Of a stretch of DNA of 64,000 bases, positions 26,533 through 41,500 are shown piece by piece (positions within the stretch are counted from its first letter, which is position 1; every line of letters starts with the position of its first letter). The stretch covers positions 472,449,650 through 472,513,649 of the forward strand of contig CM042684.1 in NCBI GenBank assembly GCA_023614405.1, given 5' to 3'. The translations under genes were made by a program, and so were the position numbers. The notes under the pieces were generated by a model that had not been told where the DNA came from, ran no database searches, and saw only the letters and a list, made by a program, of their open reading frames with translations. This stretch comes from Avena insularis (lineage: Eukaryota; Streptophyta; Magnoliopsida; Poales; Poaceae).

Positions 26533-29160
26533 ATGGATCCACCAGTGTCATTGCATGTGTGTTCTTTTCACAAACCACATATGGATCCACCAATGTCATT
26601 GCATGTGTGTTCTTTCCATGACCCACATATGGATCCACCAGTGACATTGCATGTGTGTTCTTTTCAAAAAACCACATGGATCAACCAATGGCATTGCATG
26701 TGTGTTCTTTTCAGAAACCACACATGGATCAACCAATGGAATTGCATGTGTGGTCTTTTCCTCAAACACACATGGATCAACCAATGGCATTCCATGTGTG
26801 TTCTTTTCACAAACCGCACATGGATCAACCAATGGAATTGCATGTGTGTTCTTTTCACAAACCACACATGGATCCACCAGAGTCATTGCATGTGTGTTCT
26901 TTTCCACAAACCACATGGATCAACCAATGGCATTGCATGTGTGTTCTTTTCACAAACCACACATGGATAAACCAATGGCATTGCATGTGTGTTCTTTTCA
27001 CAAACCATAGATGGATCCACTAGTGTTCCCTGCATGTGTGTTCTTTCCACAAACCACATATGTATCCACTAGAGTCATTGCATGTGTGTTCCTTTCCACA
27101 AACCACATGGATCAACCAATGGCATCGCATGTGTGTTCTTTCCACAAACCACACATGGATCCACCAATGTCATTGCATGTGTGTTATTTTCACAAACCAC
27201 ACATGGATCAACAAATGGCATTGCATGTGTGTTCTTTTCATAAACCACACATGGATCAACAAATGGCATTGCATGTGTGTTCTTTTCATAAACCACATAT
27301 GGATCAACAAATGTCATTGCATGTGTTTTCTTTTCACAAAACACACATGGATCCACCAATGTCATTGCATGTGTGTTCTGTTCCACAAACCACATGGATC
27401 AACCAATGTCATTGCATGTGTGTTCTTTTCACAAACCACACATGGATCAACCAATGGCATTGCATGTGTGTTCTTATCATAAACCACGTATGAATCAACA
27501 AATGTCATTGCATGTGTGTTATTTTTAGAAAACACACATGGATCCACCAATGTCATTGCATGTGTGTTTTTTCCACAAACCACACATGGATCAACCAATG
27601 GAATTGCATGTGTGTTCTTTTCACAAACCACACATGGATCCACCAGTGTTCACTGCATTGTGTTCTTTTCACAAACACACATGGATCCACCAATGTCATC
27701 GCATGTGTGTTCCTTTCCACAAACCACACATGGATCCACCAGAGTCATTGCATGTGTGTTCTTTCCACTAACCACAGATGGATCCACCAGTGTCATTGCA
27801 TGTGTGTTCTTTTCACAAACCACATATGGATCCACCAATGTCATTGCATGTGTGCTCTTTCCATGACCAACATATGGATCCACCAGTGACATTGCATGTG
27901 TGTTCTTTTCAAAAAACCACATGGATCAACCAATGGCATTGCATGTGTGTTCTTTTCAGAAACCACACATGGATCAACCAATGGAATTGCATGTGTGGTC
28001 TTTTCCTCAAACACACATGGATCAACCAATGGCATTGCATGTGTGTTCTTTTCACAAACCGCACATGGATCAACCAATGGAATTGCATGTGTGTTCTTTT
28101 CACAAACCACACATGGATCCACCAGAGTCATTGCATGTGTGTTCTTTTCCACAAACCACATGGATCAACCAATGGCATTGCATGTGTGTTCTTTTCACAA
28201 ACCACACATGGATAAACCAATGGCATTGCATGTGTGTTCTTTTCACAAACCATAGATGGATCCACTAGTGTTCCCTGCATGTGTGTTCTTTCCACAAACC
28301 ACATATGTATCCACTAGAGTCATTGCATGTGTGTTCCTTTCCACAAACCACATGGATCAACCAATGGCATCGCATGTGTGTTCTTTCCACAAACCACACA
28401 TGGATCCACCAATGTCATTGCATGTGTGTTATTTTCACAAACCACACATGGATCAACAAATGGCATTGCATGTGTGTTCTTTTCATAAACCACACATGGA
28501 TCAACAAATGGCATTGCATGTGTGTTCTTTTCATAAACCACATATGGATCAACAAATGTCATTGCATGTGTTTTCTTTTCACAAAACACATGGATCCACC
28601 AATGTCATTGCATGTGTGTTCTGTTCCACAAACCACATGGATCAACCAATGTCATTGCATGTGTGTTCTTTTCACAAACCACACATGGATCAACCAATGG
28701 CATTGCATGTGTGTTCTTATCATAAACCACGTATGAATCAACAAATGTCATTGCATGTGTGTTATTTTTAGAAAACACACATGGATCCACCAATGTCATT
28801 GCATGTGTGTTTTTTCCACAAACCACACATGGATCAACCAATGGAATTGCATGTGTGTTCTTTTCACAAACCACACATGGATCCACCAGTGTTCACTGCA
28901 TTGTGTTCTTTTCACAAACACACATGGATCCACCAATGTCATCGCATGTGTGTTCCTTTCCACAAACCACACATGGATCCACCAGAGTCATTGCATGTGT
29001 GTTCTTTCCACTAACCACAGATGGATCCACCAGTGTCATTGCATGTGTGTTCTTTTCACAAACCACATATGGATCCACCAATGTCATTGCATGTGTGCTC
29101 TTTCCATGACCAACATATGGATCCACCAGTGACATTGCATGTGTGTTCTTTTCAAAAAAC
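26533..29160. repeat. 1.244-kb higher-order repeat
   Basis: Marker monomers at 26533, 27778 and 29021 are spaced 1245 and 1243 bp. The segment at 27512 recurs at 28755 almost unchanged. It includes a shared 1-base loss that turns CACTGCATGTGCG into CACTGCATTGTG (about 27655 and 28898). The 2-bp difference in period comes from loss of one AC in the second copy near 28585. These are recent tandem copies. Confidence 0.85.
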
Positions 29161-29466
29161 CACATGGATCAACCAATGGCATTGCATGTGTGTTCTTTTC
29201 AGAAACCACACATGGATCAACCAATGGAATTGCATGTGTGTTCTTTTCACAAACCACACATGGATCCACCAGAGTCATTGCATGTGTGTTCTTTCTACAA
29301 ACCACATGTGGATCGACCAGTGTCATTGCATGTGTGTTCTTTTCCACAAACCACATGGATCAACCAATGGCATTGCATGTGTGTTCTTTTCACAAACCAC
29401 AGATGGATCCACTAGTATTCACTACATGTGTGTTATTTCCACAAACCACATATGTATCCACTAGAG

Positions 29467-31130
29467 TCATTGCATGTGTGTTCCTTTCCAAAAACCACAT
29501 GGATCAACCAATGGCATTGCATGTGTGTTATTTTCACAAACCACACATGGATCAACCAATGACATTGCATGTGTGTTCTTTTCAGAAAACACACATGGAT
29601 CCACCAATGTCATTGCATGTGTGTTTTTCCCACAAACCACACATGGATCAACCAATGACATTGCATGTGTGTTCTTTTAGCAAACCACACATGGATCAAC
29701 CACTCGAATTGCATGTGTGTTCTTTTCAAAAACCACACATGGATCCAACAGAGTCATTGTTTGTGTATTTTTTTCCACAAACCACACATGGATCAACCAG
29801 TGTCATTTCATGTGTGTTCTTTTCCACAAACCACATGGATCAACCAATGGCATTGCATGTGTGTTATTTTCCACAAACACACATGGATCAACCAATGGCA
29901 TTGCATGTGTGTTCTTTGCACAAACCACAGATGGATCCAATAGTGTTCACTGCATGTGTGTTCTTTCCACAAACCACATATGTATCCACTAGAGTCATTG
30001 CATGTGTGTTCCTTTCCACAAACCACATGGATCAACCAATGGCATTGCATGTGTGTTCTTTCCACAAACCACACATGGATCGACCAATGTCATTGCATGC
30101 GTGTTATTTTCACAAACCACACATGGATCAACAAATGGCATTGCATGTGTGTTCTTTTCATAAACCACACATGGATCAACCAATGGCATTGCATGTGTGT
30201 TCTTTTCACAAACCACAGATGGATCCACTAGTGTTCACTGCATGTGTGTTCTTTCCACAAACCACATATGTATCCACTAGAGTCATTGCATGTGTGTTCC
30301 TTTCCACAAACCACATCGATCAACCAATGGCATTGCATGTGTGTTCTTTCCACATACCACACATGGATCCACCAATGTCATTGCATGTCTGTTATTTTCA
30401 CAAACCACACATGGATCAACAAATGGCATTGCATGTGTGTTCTTTTCACTAACCACACATGGATCAACCAATGGCATTGCATGTGTGTTATTTTCATAAA
30501 CCACATATGGATCAACAAATGTCATTGCATGTGTGTTCTTTTCACAAAACACACATGGATCCACCAATGTCATTGCATGTGTGTTCTGTTCCACAAACCA
30601 CATGGATCAACCAATGGCATTGCATGTGTGTTCTTTTCACAAACCACACATGGATCAACCAATGGCATTGCATGTGTGTTCTTATCATAAACCACATATG
30701 AATCAACAAATGTCATTGCATGTGTGTTCTTTTCAGAAAACACACATGGATCCACCAATGTCATTGCATGTGTGTTTTTTCCACAAACCACACATGGATC
30801 AACCAATGGAATTGCATGTGTGTTCTTTTCACAAACCACACATGGATCCACCAGTGTTCACTGCATGTGCGTTCTTTTCACAAACACACATGGATCCACC
30901 AATGTCATCGCATGTGTGTTCCTTTCCACAAACCACACATGGATCCACCAGAGTCATTGCATGTGTGTTCTTTCCACTAACCACAGATGGATCCACCAGT
31001 GTCATTGCATGTGTGTTCTTTTCACAAACCACATATGGATCCACCAATGTCATTGCATGTGTGTTCTTTCCATGACCCACATATGGATCCACCAGTGACA
31101 TTGCATGTGTGTTATTTTCAAAAAACCACA
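29467..31130. repeat. Displaced copy of the 25014-26677 satellite segment
   Basis: The monomer order matches 25014-26677 at offsets of 4453-4454 bp (25014 to 29467, 25212 to 29665, 25836 to 30290, 26079 to 30533, 26270 to 30724). The 1.24-kb repeat described separately lies between the two copies, so this duplication is probably older than, or was split by, that amplification. Confidence 0.7.
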
Positions 31131-34100
31131 TGGATAAACCAATGGCATTGCATGTGTGTTCTTTTTAGAAACCACACATGGATCAACCAATGGAATTGCA
31201 TGTGTGTTCTTTTCACAAACCACACATGGATCCACCAGAGTCATTGCATGTGTGTTCTTTCTACAAACCACACGTGGATTGACCAGTGTCATTGCATGTG
31301 TGTTCTTTTCCACAAACCACATGGATCAACCAATGGCATTGCATGTGTGTTCTTTTCACAAACCACACATGGATCCACCAGTGTTCACTGCATGTGTGTT
31401 CTTTCCACAAACCACATATGTATCCACTAGAGTCATTGCATGTGTGTTCCTTTCCACAAACCACATGGATCAACCAATGGCATTGCATGTGTGTTCTTCC
31501 AACAAACCACACATGGATCCACCAATGTCATTGCATGTGTGTTCTGTTCCACAAACCACATGGGTCAACCAATGGCATTGCATGTGTGTTCTTTTCACAA
31601 ACCACACATGGATCAACCAATGGCATTGCATGTGTGTTCTTTTTAGAAAACACACATGGATCCACCAATGTCATTGCATGTGTGTTTTTCCCACAAACCA
31701 CACATGGATCAACCAATGGAATTGCATGTGTGTTCTTTTAGCAAACCACACATGGATCAACCACTAGAATTGCATGTGTGTTCTTTTCACAAACCACACA
31801 TGGATCCACCAGAGTCATTGTATGTGTATTTTTTCCACAAACCACACATGGATTAACTAGTGTCATTGCATGTGTGTTCTTTTCAAGAACCACATGGATC
31901 AACCAATGGCATTGCATGTGTGTTCTTTTCCACAAACACACATGGATCAACCAATGGCATTGCATGTGTGTTTTTTCACAAACCACAGATGGATCCACTA
32001 GTGTTCACTACATGTGTGTTATTTCCACAAACCACATATGTATCCACTAGATTCATTGCATGTGTGTTCCTTTCCAAAAACCACATGGATCAACCAATGG
32101 CATTGCATGTGTGTTATTTTCACAAACCACACATGGATCAACCAATGACATTGATGTGTGATCTTTCCATGACCCACATATGGATCCACCAGTGACATTG
32201 CATGTGTGTTCTTTTCAAAAAACCACATGGATCAACCAATGGCATTGCATGTGTGTTCTTTTCAGAAACCACACATGGATCAACCAATGGCATTGAATGT
32301 GTGTTCTTATCATAAAGCACGTATGAATCAACAAATGTCATTGCATGTGTGTTCTTTTCAGAAAACGCACATGGATCCACCAATGTCATTGCATGTGTGT
32401 TTTTTCCACAAACCACACATGGATCAACCAATGGAATTGCATGTGTGTTCTTTTCACAAACCACACATGGATCCACCAGTGTTCACTGCATGTGCGTTCT
32501 TTTCACAAACACACATGGATCCACCAATGTCATCGCATGTGTGTTCCTTTCCACAAACCACACATGGATCCACCAGAGTCATTGCATGTGTGTTCTTTCC
32601 ACTAACCACAGATGGATCCACCAGTGTCATTGCATGTGTGTTCTTTTCACAAACCACATATGGATCCACCAATGTCATTGCATGTGTGTTCTTTCCATGA
32701 CCCACATATGGATCCACCAGTGACATTGCATGTGTGTTCTTTTCAAAAAACCACATGGATCAACCAATGGCATTGCATGTGTGTTCTTTTCAGAAACCAC
32801 ACATGGATCAACCAATGGAATTGCATGTGTGGTCTTTTCCTCAAACACACATGGATCAACCAATGGCATTCCATGTGTGTTCTTTTCACAAACCGCACAT
32901 GGATCAACCAATGGAATTGCATGTGTGTTCTTTTCACAAACCACACACGGATCCACCAGAGTCATTGCATGTGTGTTCTTTTCCACAAACCACATGGATC
33001 AACCAATGGCATTGCATGTGTGTTCTTTTCACAAACCACACATGGATAAACCAATGGCATTGCATGTGTGTTCTTTTCACAAACCACATATGGATCCACT
33101 AGTGTTCCCTGCATGTGTGTTCTTTCCACAAACCACATATGTATCCACTAGAGTCATTGCATGTGTGTTCCTTTCCACAAACCACATGGATCAACCAATG
33201 GCATCGCATGTGTGTTCTTTCCACAAACCACACATGGATCCACCAATGTCATTGCATGTGTGTTATTTTCACAAACCACACATGGATCAACAAATGGCAT
33301 TGCATGTGTGTTCTTTTCATAAACCACACATGGATCAACCAATGGCATTGCATGTGTGTTTTTTCCACAAACCACATATGGATCAACAAATGTCATTGCA
33401 TGTGTGTTCTTTTCACAAAACACACATGGATCCACCAATGTTCACTGCATGTGCGTTCTTTTCACAAACACACATGGATCCACCAATGTCATCGCATGTA
33501 TGTTCCTTTCCACAAACCACACATGGATCCACCAGAGTCATTGCATGTGTGTTCTTTCCACTAACCACAGATGGATCCACCAGTGTCATTGCATGTTTGT
33601 TCTTTTCACAAACCACATATGGATCCACCAATGTCATTGCATGTGTGTTGTTTCCATGACCCACATATGGATCCACCAGTGACATTGCATGTGTGTTCTT
33701 TTCAAAAAACCACATGGATCAACCAATGGCATTGCATGTGTGTTATTTTCATAAACCACACATGGATCAACCAATGGAATTTCATGTGTGTTCTTTTCAC
33801 AAACCACACATGGATCCACCAGTGTTCACTGCATGTGCGTTCTTTTCACAAACACACATGGATCCACCAATGTCATCGCATGTGTGTTCCTTTCCACAAA
33901 CCACACATGGATCCACCAGAGTCATTGCATGTGTGTTCTTTCCACTAACCACAGATGGATCCACCAGTGTCATTGCATGTGTGTTCTTTTCACAAACCAC
34001 ATATGGATCCACCAATGTCATTGCATGTGTGTTCTTTCCATGACCCACATATGGATCCACCAGTGACATTGCATGTGTGTTCTTTTCAAAAAACCACATG

Positions 34101-37100
34101 GATCAACCAATGGCATTGCATGTGTGTTCTTTTCAGAAACCACACATGGATCAACCAATGGAATTGCATGTGCGGTCTTTTCCTCAAACACACATGGATC
34201 AACCAATGGCATTCCATGTGTGTTCTTTTCACAAACCGCACATGGATCAACCAATGGAATTACATGTGTGTTCTTTTCACAAACCACACATGGATCCACC
34301 AGAGTCATTGCATGTGTGTTCTTTTCGACAAACCACATGGATCAACCAATGGCATTGCATGTGTGTTCTTTTCACAAACCACACATGGATAAAACAATGG
34401 CATTGCATGTGTGTTCTTTTCACAAACCACAGATGGATCCACTAGTGTTCCCTGCATGTGTGTTCTTTCCACAAACCACATATGTATCCACTAGAGTCAT
34501 TGCATGTGTGTTCCTTTGCACAAACCACATGGATCAACCAATGGCATCGCATGTGTGTTCTTTCTACAAACCACACATGGATCAACAAATGGCATTGCAT
34601 GTGTGTTCTTTTCATAAACCACACATGGATCAACCAATGGCATTGCATGTGTGTTCTTTTCATAAACCACATATGGATCAACAAATGTCATTGCATGTGT
34701 GTTCTTTTCACAAAACACACATGGATCCACCAATGTCATTGCATGTGTGTTCTGTTCCACAAACCACATGGATCAACCAATGGCATTGCATGTGTGTTCT
34801 TTTCACAAACCACACATGGATCAACCAATGGCATTGCATGTGTGTTCTTATCATAAACCACGTATGAATCAACAACATTGCATGTGTGTTCTTTTCAGAA
34901 AACACACATGGATCCACCAATGTCATTGCATGTGTGTTTTTTCCACAAACCACACATGGATCAACCAATTGAATTGCATGTGTGTTCTTTTCACTAACCA
35001 CACATGGATCCACCAGTGTTCACTGCATGTGCGCTCTTTTCACAAACACACATGGATCCACCAATGTCATCGCATGTATGTTCCTTTCCACAAACCACAC
35101 ATGGATCCACCAGAGTCATTGCATGTGTGTTCTTTCCACTAACCACAGATGGATCCACTAGTGTCATTGCATGTGTGTTCTTTTCACAAACCACATATGG
35201 ATCCACCAATGTCATTGCATGTGTGTTGTTTCCATGACCCACATATGGATCCACCAGTGACATTGCATGTGTGTTCTTTTCAAAAAACCACATGGATCAA
35301 CCAATGGCATTGCATGTGTGTTCTTTTCAGAAACCACACATGGATCAACCAATGGAATTGCATGTGTGTTCTTTTCACAAACCACACATGGATCCACCAG
35401 AGTCATTGCATGTGTGTTCTTTCTACAAACCACACGTGGATCGACCAGTGTCATTGCATGTGTGTTCTTTTCCACAAACCACATGGATCAACCAATGGCA
35501 TTGCATGTGTGTTCTTTTCACAAACCACACATGGATCCACCAGTGTTCACTGCATGTGTGTTCTTTCTACAAACCACATATGTATCCACGAGAGTCATTG
35601 CATGTGTGTTCCTTTCCACAAACCACATGGATCAACCAATGGAATTGCATGTGTGTTCTTCCCACAAACCACACATGGATCCACCAATGTCATTGCATGT
35701 GTGTTCTGTTCCACAAACCACATGGGTCAACCAATGGCATTGCATGTGTGTTCTTTTCACAAACCACACATGGATCAACCAATGTGATTGCATGTGTGTT
35801 CTTTTTAGAAAACACACATGGATCCACCAATGTCATTGCATGTGTGTTTTCCCACAAACCACACATGGATCAATCAATGGAGTTGCATGTGTGTTCTTTT
35901 ACCAAACCACACATGGATCAACCACTAGAATTGCATGTGTATTCTTTTCACAAACCACACATGGATCCACCAGAGTCATTGTATGTGTATTTTTTCCACA
36001 AACCACACATGGATTAACCATCGTCATTGCATGTGTGTTCTTTTCCACAAACCACATGGATCAACCAATGGCATTGCATGTGTGTTCTTTTCCACAAACA
36101 CACATGGATCAACCAATGGCATTGCATGTGTGTTTTTTCACAAACCACAGATGGATCCACTAGTGTTCACTACATGTGTGGTATTTCCACAAACCACATA
36201 TGTATCCAATAGATTCATTGCATGTGTGTTCCTTTCCAAAAACCACATGGATCAACCAATGGCATTGCATGTGTGTTATTTTCACAAACCACACATGGAT
36301 CAACCAATGACATTGCATGCGTGTGTTCTTTTCAGAAAACACACATGGATCCACCAATGTCATTGCATGTGTGTTTTTCCCACAAACCACACATGGATCA
36401 ACCAATGACATTGCATGTGTGTTCTTTTAGCAAACCACACATGGATCAACCACTGGAATTGCATGTGTGTTCTTTTCACAAACCACACATGGATCCACTA
36501 GAGTCGTTGTTTGTGTATTTTTTCCACAAACCACACATGGATCAACCAGTGTCATTGCATGTGTGTTCTTTTCCACAAACCACATGGATCAACCAATGGC
36601 ATTGCATGTGTGTTCTTTTCCACAAACACACATGGATCAACCAATGGCATTGCATGTGTGTTCTTTGCACAAATCACACATGGATCCACTAGTGTTCACT
36701 ACATGTGTGTTCTTTCCACAAACCACATATGTATCCACTAGAGTCATTGCATGCGTGTTCCTTTCCACAAACCACATGGATCAACCAATGGCATTGCATG
36801 TGTGTTCTTTCCACAAACCACACATGGATCCACCAATGTCATTGCATGCGTGCTATTTCCACAAACCACACATGGATCAACAAATGGCATTGCATGTGTG
36901 TTCTTTTCACAAACCACACATGGATCAACCAATGGCATTGCATGTGTGTTCTTTTCACAAACAAAAGATGGATCCACTAGTGTTCACTGCATGTGTGTTC
37001 TTTCCACAAACCACACATGTATCCACTAGTCATTGAATGTGTGTTCCTTTCCACAAACCACATGGATCAACCAATGGCATTGCATGTGTGTTCTTTCCAC

Positions 37101-38500
37101 AGACCACACATGGATCCACCAATGTCATTGCATGTGTGTTATTTTCACAAACCACACATGGATCAACAAATGGCATTGCATGTGTGTTCTTTTCATAAAC
37201 CACACATTGATCAACCAATGGCATTGCATGTGTGTTCTTTTCATAAACCACATATGGATCAACAAATGTCATTGCATGTGTGTTCTTTTCACAAAACACA
37301 CATGGATCCACCAATGTCATTGCATGTGTGTTCTGTTCCACAAACCACATGGATCAACCAATGGCATTGCATGTGTGTTCTGTTCACAAACCACACATGG
37401 ATCAACCAATGGCATTGCATGTGTGTTATTATCATAAACCACATATGAATCAACAAATGTCATTGCATGTGTGTTCTTTTCAGAAAACACACATGGATCC
37501 ACCAATGTCATTGCATGTGTGTTTTTTCCACAAACCACACATGGATCAACCAAAGGAATTGCATGTGTGTTCTTTTCACAAACCACACATGGATCCACCA
37601 GTGTTCACTGCATGTGCGTTCTTTTCACAAACACACATGGATCCACCAATGTCATCGCATGTGTGTTCCTTTCCACAAACCACACATGGATCCACCAGAG
37701 TCATTGCATGTGTGTTCTTTCCACTAACCACAGATGGATCCACCAGTGTCATTGCATGTGTGTTCTTTTCACAAACCACATATGGATCCACTAATGTCAT
37801 TGCATCTATGTTCTTTCCATGACCCACATATGGATCCACCAGTGACATTGCATGTGTGTTCTTTTCAAAAAACCACATGGATCAACCAATGGAATTGCAT
37901 GTGTGTTCTTTTCAGAAACCACACATGGATCAACCAATGGAATTGCACGTGTGTTCTTTTCACAAACCACACATGGATCCACCATAGTTATTGCATGTGT
38001 GTTCTTCCTACAAACCACACGTGGATGGACCAGTGTCATTGCATGTGTGTTCTTTTCCACAAACCACATGGATCAACCAATGGCATTGCATGTGTGTTCT
38101 TTTCACAAACCACACATGGATCAACCAATGGCATTGCATGTGTGTTCTTTTCACAAACCACACATGGATCCACCAGTGTTCACTACATGTGTGTTCTTTC
38201 CACAAACCACATATGTATCCACTAGAGACATTGCGTGTGTGTTCCTTTCCACAAACCACATGGATCAACCAATGGCATTGCATGTGTGTTCTTTCCACAA
38301 ACCACACATGGATCCACCAATGTCATTGCATGTGTGTTCTTTTGACAAACCACACATGGATCAACAAACGGCATTGCATGCATGTTCTTTTCACAAACCA
38401 CACATGGATCAACCAATGGCATTGCATGTGTGTTATTTTCATAAACCACATATGGATCAAACAAATGTCATTGCATGTGTGTTTTCTTCACAAAACACAC
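30987..38500. repeat. Mosaic satellite zone with irregular higher-order structure
   Basis: Marker monomers lie at 30987, 32612, 33571, 33955, 35149 and 37734, so no single period dominates. Segment 30720-31075 recurs at 32345-32700 (offset 1625). Around 32150 a monomer is broken (GACATTGATGTGTGATC) and joins two different variant orders, which looks like a deletion junction. Another join occurs at 34870 (CAACAACATTGC). The zone appears assembled by several overlapping unequal exchanges. Confidence 0.65.
33413..34180. repeat. 384-bp tandem duplication (eight monomers)
   Basis: Segments 33413-33796 and 33797-34180 match at an offset of exactly 384 bp, which is 8 x 48. They differ at a handful of bases, such as GTTTGTTC for GTGTGTTC near 33595. 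It is the shortest clear higher-order duplication in the window. Confidence 0.8.
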
Positions 38501-38515
38501 ATGGATGCACCAATG

Positions 38516-41500
38516 TCATTGCATGTGTGTTCTTTTCCACAAACCACATGGATCAACCAATGGCATTGCATGTGTGTTCTTTTCACAAGCCACACATGGA
38601 TCAACCAATGTCATTGCATGTGTGTTCTTTTCATAAACCACATATGGATCAACTAATGTCATTGGATGTGTGTTCTTTTCACAAAACACACATGCATCCA
38701 CCAATGTGATTGCATGTGTCTTCTTTTCCACAAACCACATGGATCAACCAATGGCATTGCATGTGTGTTCTTTCCAGAAACCACACATGGATCAACCAAT
38801 GGAATTGCATGTGTGTTATTTTCACAAACCACACATGGATCCACCAGTGTTCACTGCATGTGTGTTCTTTCCACAAACCACTTATGGATCAACTAGTGTC
38901 ATTGCATGTGTGTTATTTTGCACAAACACACAAGGATCAACCAATGGCATTGCATGCGTGTTCTTTTTATAAACCACACATGGATCCACTAGTGTTCACT
39001 GCATGTGTGTTCTTTCCACAAACCACTTATGGATCAAGTAATGTCATTGCATGTGTGTTCTTTTCCACAAACCACATGGATCAACCAATGGCATTGCATC
39101 TGTGTTCTTCTCATGACCACACATGGATTAACTGTTCATTGCATGTGTGTTCTTTTCCACAAACCACATATGGATTCACCAATGTCATTGCATCAGTGCC
39201 ATTGCATGTGTGTTCTTTCCATGACCCACATATGGATCCACCAATGGCATTGCATGTGGTCTTTTCCTCAAACACACATGGATCAACCCAGGGCATTCCA
39301 TGTGTGTTCTTTTCACAAACCACACATGGATCAACCAATGGAATTGCATGTGTGTTCTTTTCACAAACCACACATGGATCCACCAGAGTCATTGCATGTG
39401 TGTTCTTTTCCATAAACCACATGGATCAACCAATGGCATTGCATGTGTGTTCTTTTCAAAAACCACATGGATCAACCAATGGCATGGCATGTGTGTTCTT
39501 TTCACAAACAACACATGGATCCACCAGTGTTCACTGCATGTGTGTTCTTTCCACAAACCACATATGTATCCACTAGAGTCATTGCATGTGTTCCTTTCCA
39601 AAAACCACATGGATCAACCAATGGCATTGCATGTGTTCTTTCCTCAAACCACACATGGATCCACCAATGTCATTGCATGTGTGTTCTTTCATAAACCACA
39701 CATGGATCAACAAATGGCATTGCATGTGTGTTCTTTTCACAAACCACACATGGATCAACCAATGGCATTGCATGTGTTCTTTTCATAAACCACATATGGA
39801 TCAACAAATGTCATTGCATGTGTGTTCTTTCACAAACACACATGGATCCACCAATGTAATTGCATGTGTGTTCTTTTCCACCAACCACATGGATCAACCA
39901 ATGGCATTGGATGTGTGTTGTTTTCAAACCACACATGGATCAACCAATGGAATTGCATGTGTGTTCTTTTCACAATACACACATGGATCCACCTATTTCT
40001 TGTATTGCATTCTTTCCACAAACACATGGATCCACCAATGTCATCGCATGTGTGTTCTTTTCACAAACACACATGGATCAACCAATGGCATTGCATATAT
40101 GTTCTTTTCATAAACCACATGGATCCACCAATGTTCACTGCATGTGGATTCTTTCCACAAACCACATATGTATCAACCAATGTCATTGCATGTGTGTTCT
40201 TTTCACAAAACACATGGATCAACCAATGGCATTGCATGTGTTCTTTTCACAAACCACATGGATCAACCAATGGCATTGCATGTGTGTTCTTTTCATAAAC
40301 CACATATGGATCAACAAATGTCATTGCATGTGTGTTCTTTCACAAAACACACATGCATCCACCAATGTGATTGCATGTGTGTTCTTTTCCACAAACCACA
40401 TGGATCAACCAATGGCATTGCATCTGTGTTCTTTCACAAACCACACATGGATCAACCAATGGAATTGCATATGTGTTCTTTTCACAAACCACACATGGAT
40501 CCACTAGTGTTTACTGCATGTGTGTTCTTTCCACAAACCACTTTTGGATCAACCAGTGTCATTGCATGTGTGTTCTTTTGCACAAACACACATGAATCAA
40601 CCAATGTCATTGCATGTGTGTTCTTTTCATAAACCACACATGGATCCACTAGTGTTCATTGCATGTGTGTTCTTTCCACAAACCACATGGATCAAGTAAT
40701 GTCATTGCATGTGTGTTCTTTCCACAAACCACATGGATCAACCAATGGCATTGCATGTGTGTTCTTCTCACAAACACACATGGATCAACCAATGTTTATT
40801 GCATGTGTGTTCTTTTCCACAAACCACATATGGATTCACCAAATGTCATTGCATGTGTGTTCTTTCCATGACCCACATATGGATCCACCAGTGGCATTGC
40901 ATGTGTGGTCTTTTCCTCAAACACACATGGATCAACCAATGTCATTCCATGTGTGTTCTTTACACAAACCACACATGTATCCACTAGAATCATTGTATGT
41001 GTTTTCTTTACCAAAACCCACATGGTTAAACCAATGGCATTGCATGTGGGTTCTTTTCACAAACCACACATGGATCAACCAATGTCATTGCATGCCTGTT
41101 CTTTTCACAAACCACATATGGATCCACCAGTGTTCATTGCATGTGTGTTCTTTCCACAAACCACATATGGATCCACTAGAGTTATTGCATGTGTGTTCTT
41201 TCCAAAAACCACATGGATCAACCAATGTAATTGCATGTGTGTTCTTTCCTCAAACCACATGGATCCACCAATGTCATTTGATTTGTGTTCTTTTCACACA
41301 CCACACATGGATCAACCAATGTCATTGCATGTGTGTTCTTTTCACAAACCACAGATGGATCAACCAATCGCATTGCATGTGTGTTCTTTCCACAAACCAC
41401 ATATGGATCAACCAATGGCATTGCATGTGTGTTCTTTTTCACAAACACACATGGATCCACCAATGTCACTACATGTGTGTTCTTTTCCACAAACCACATG

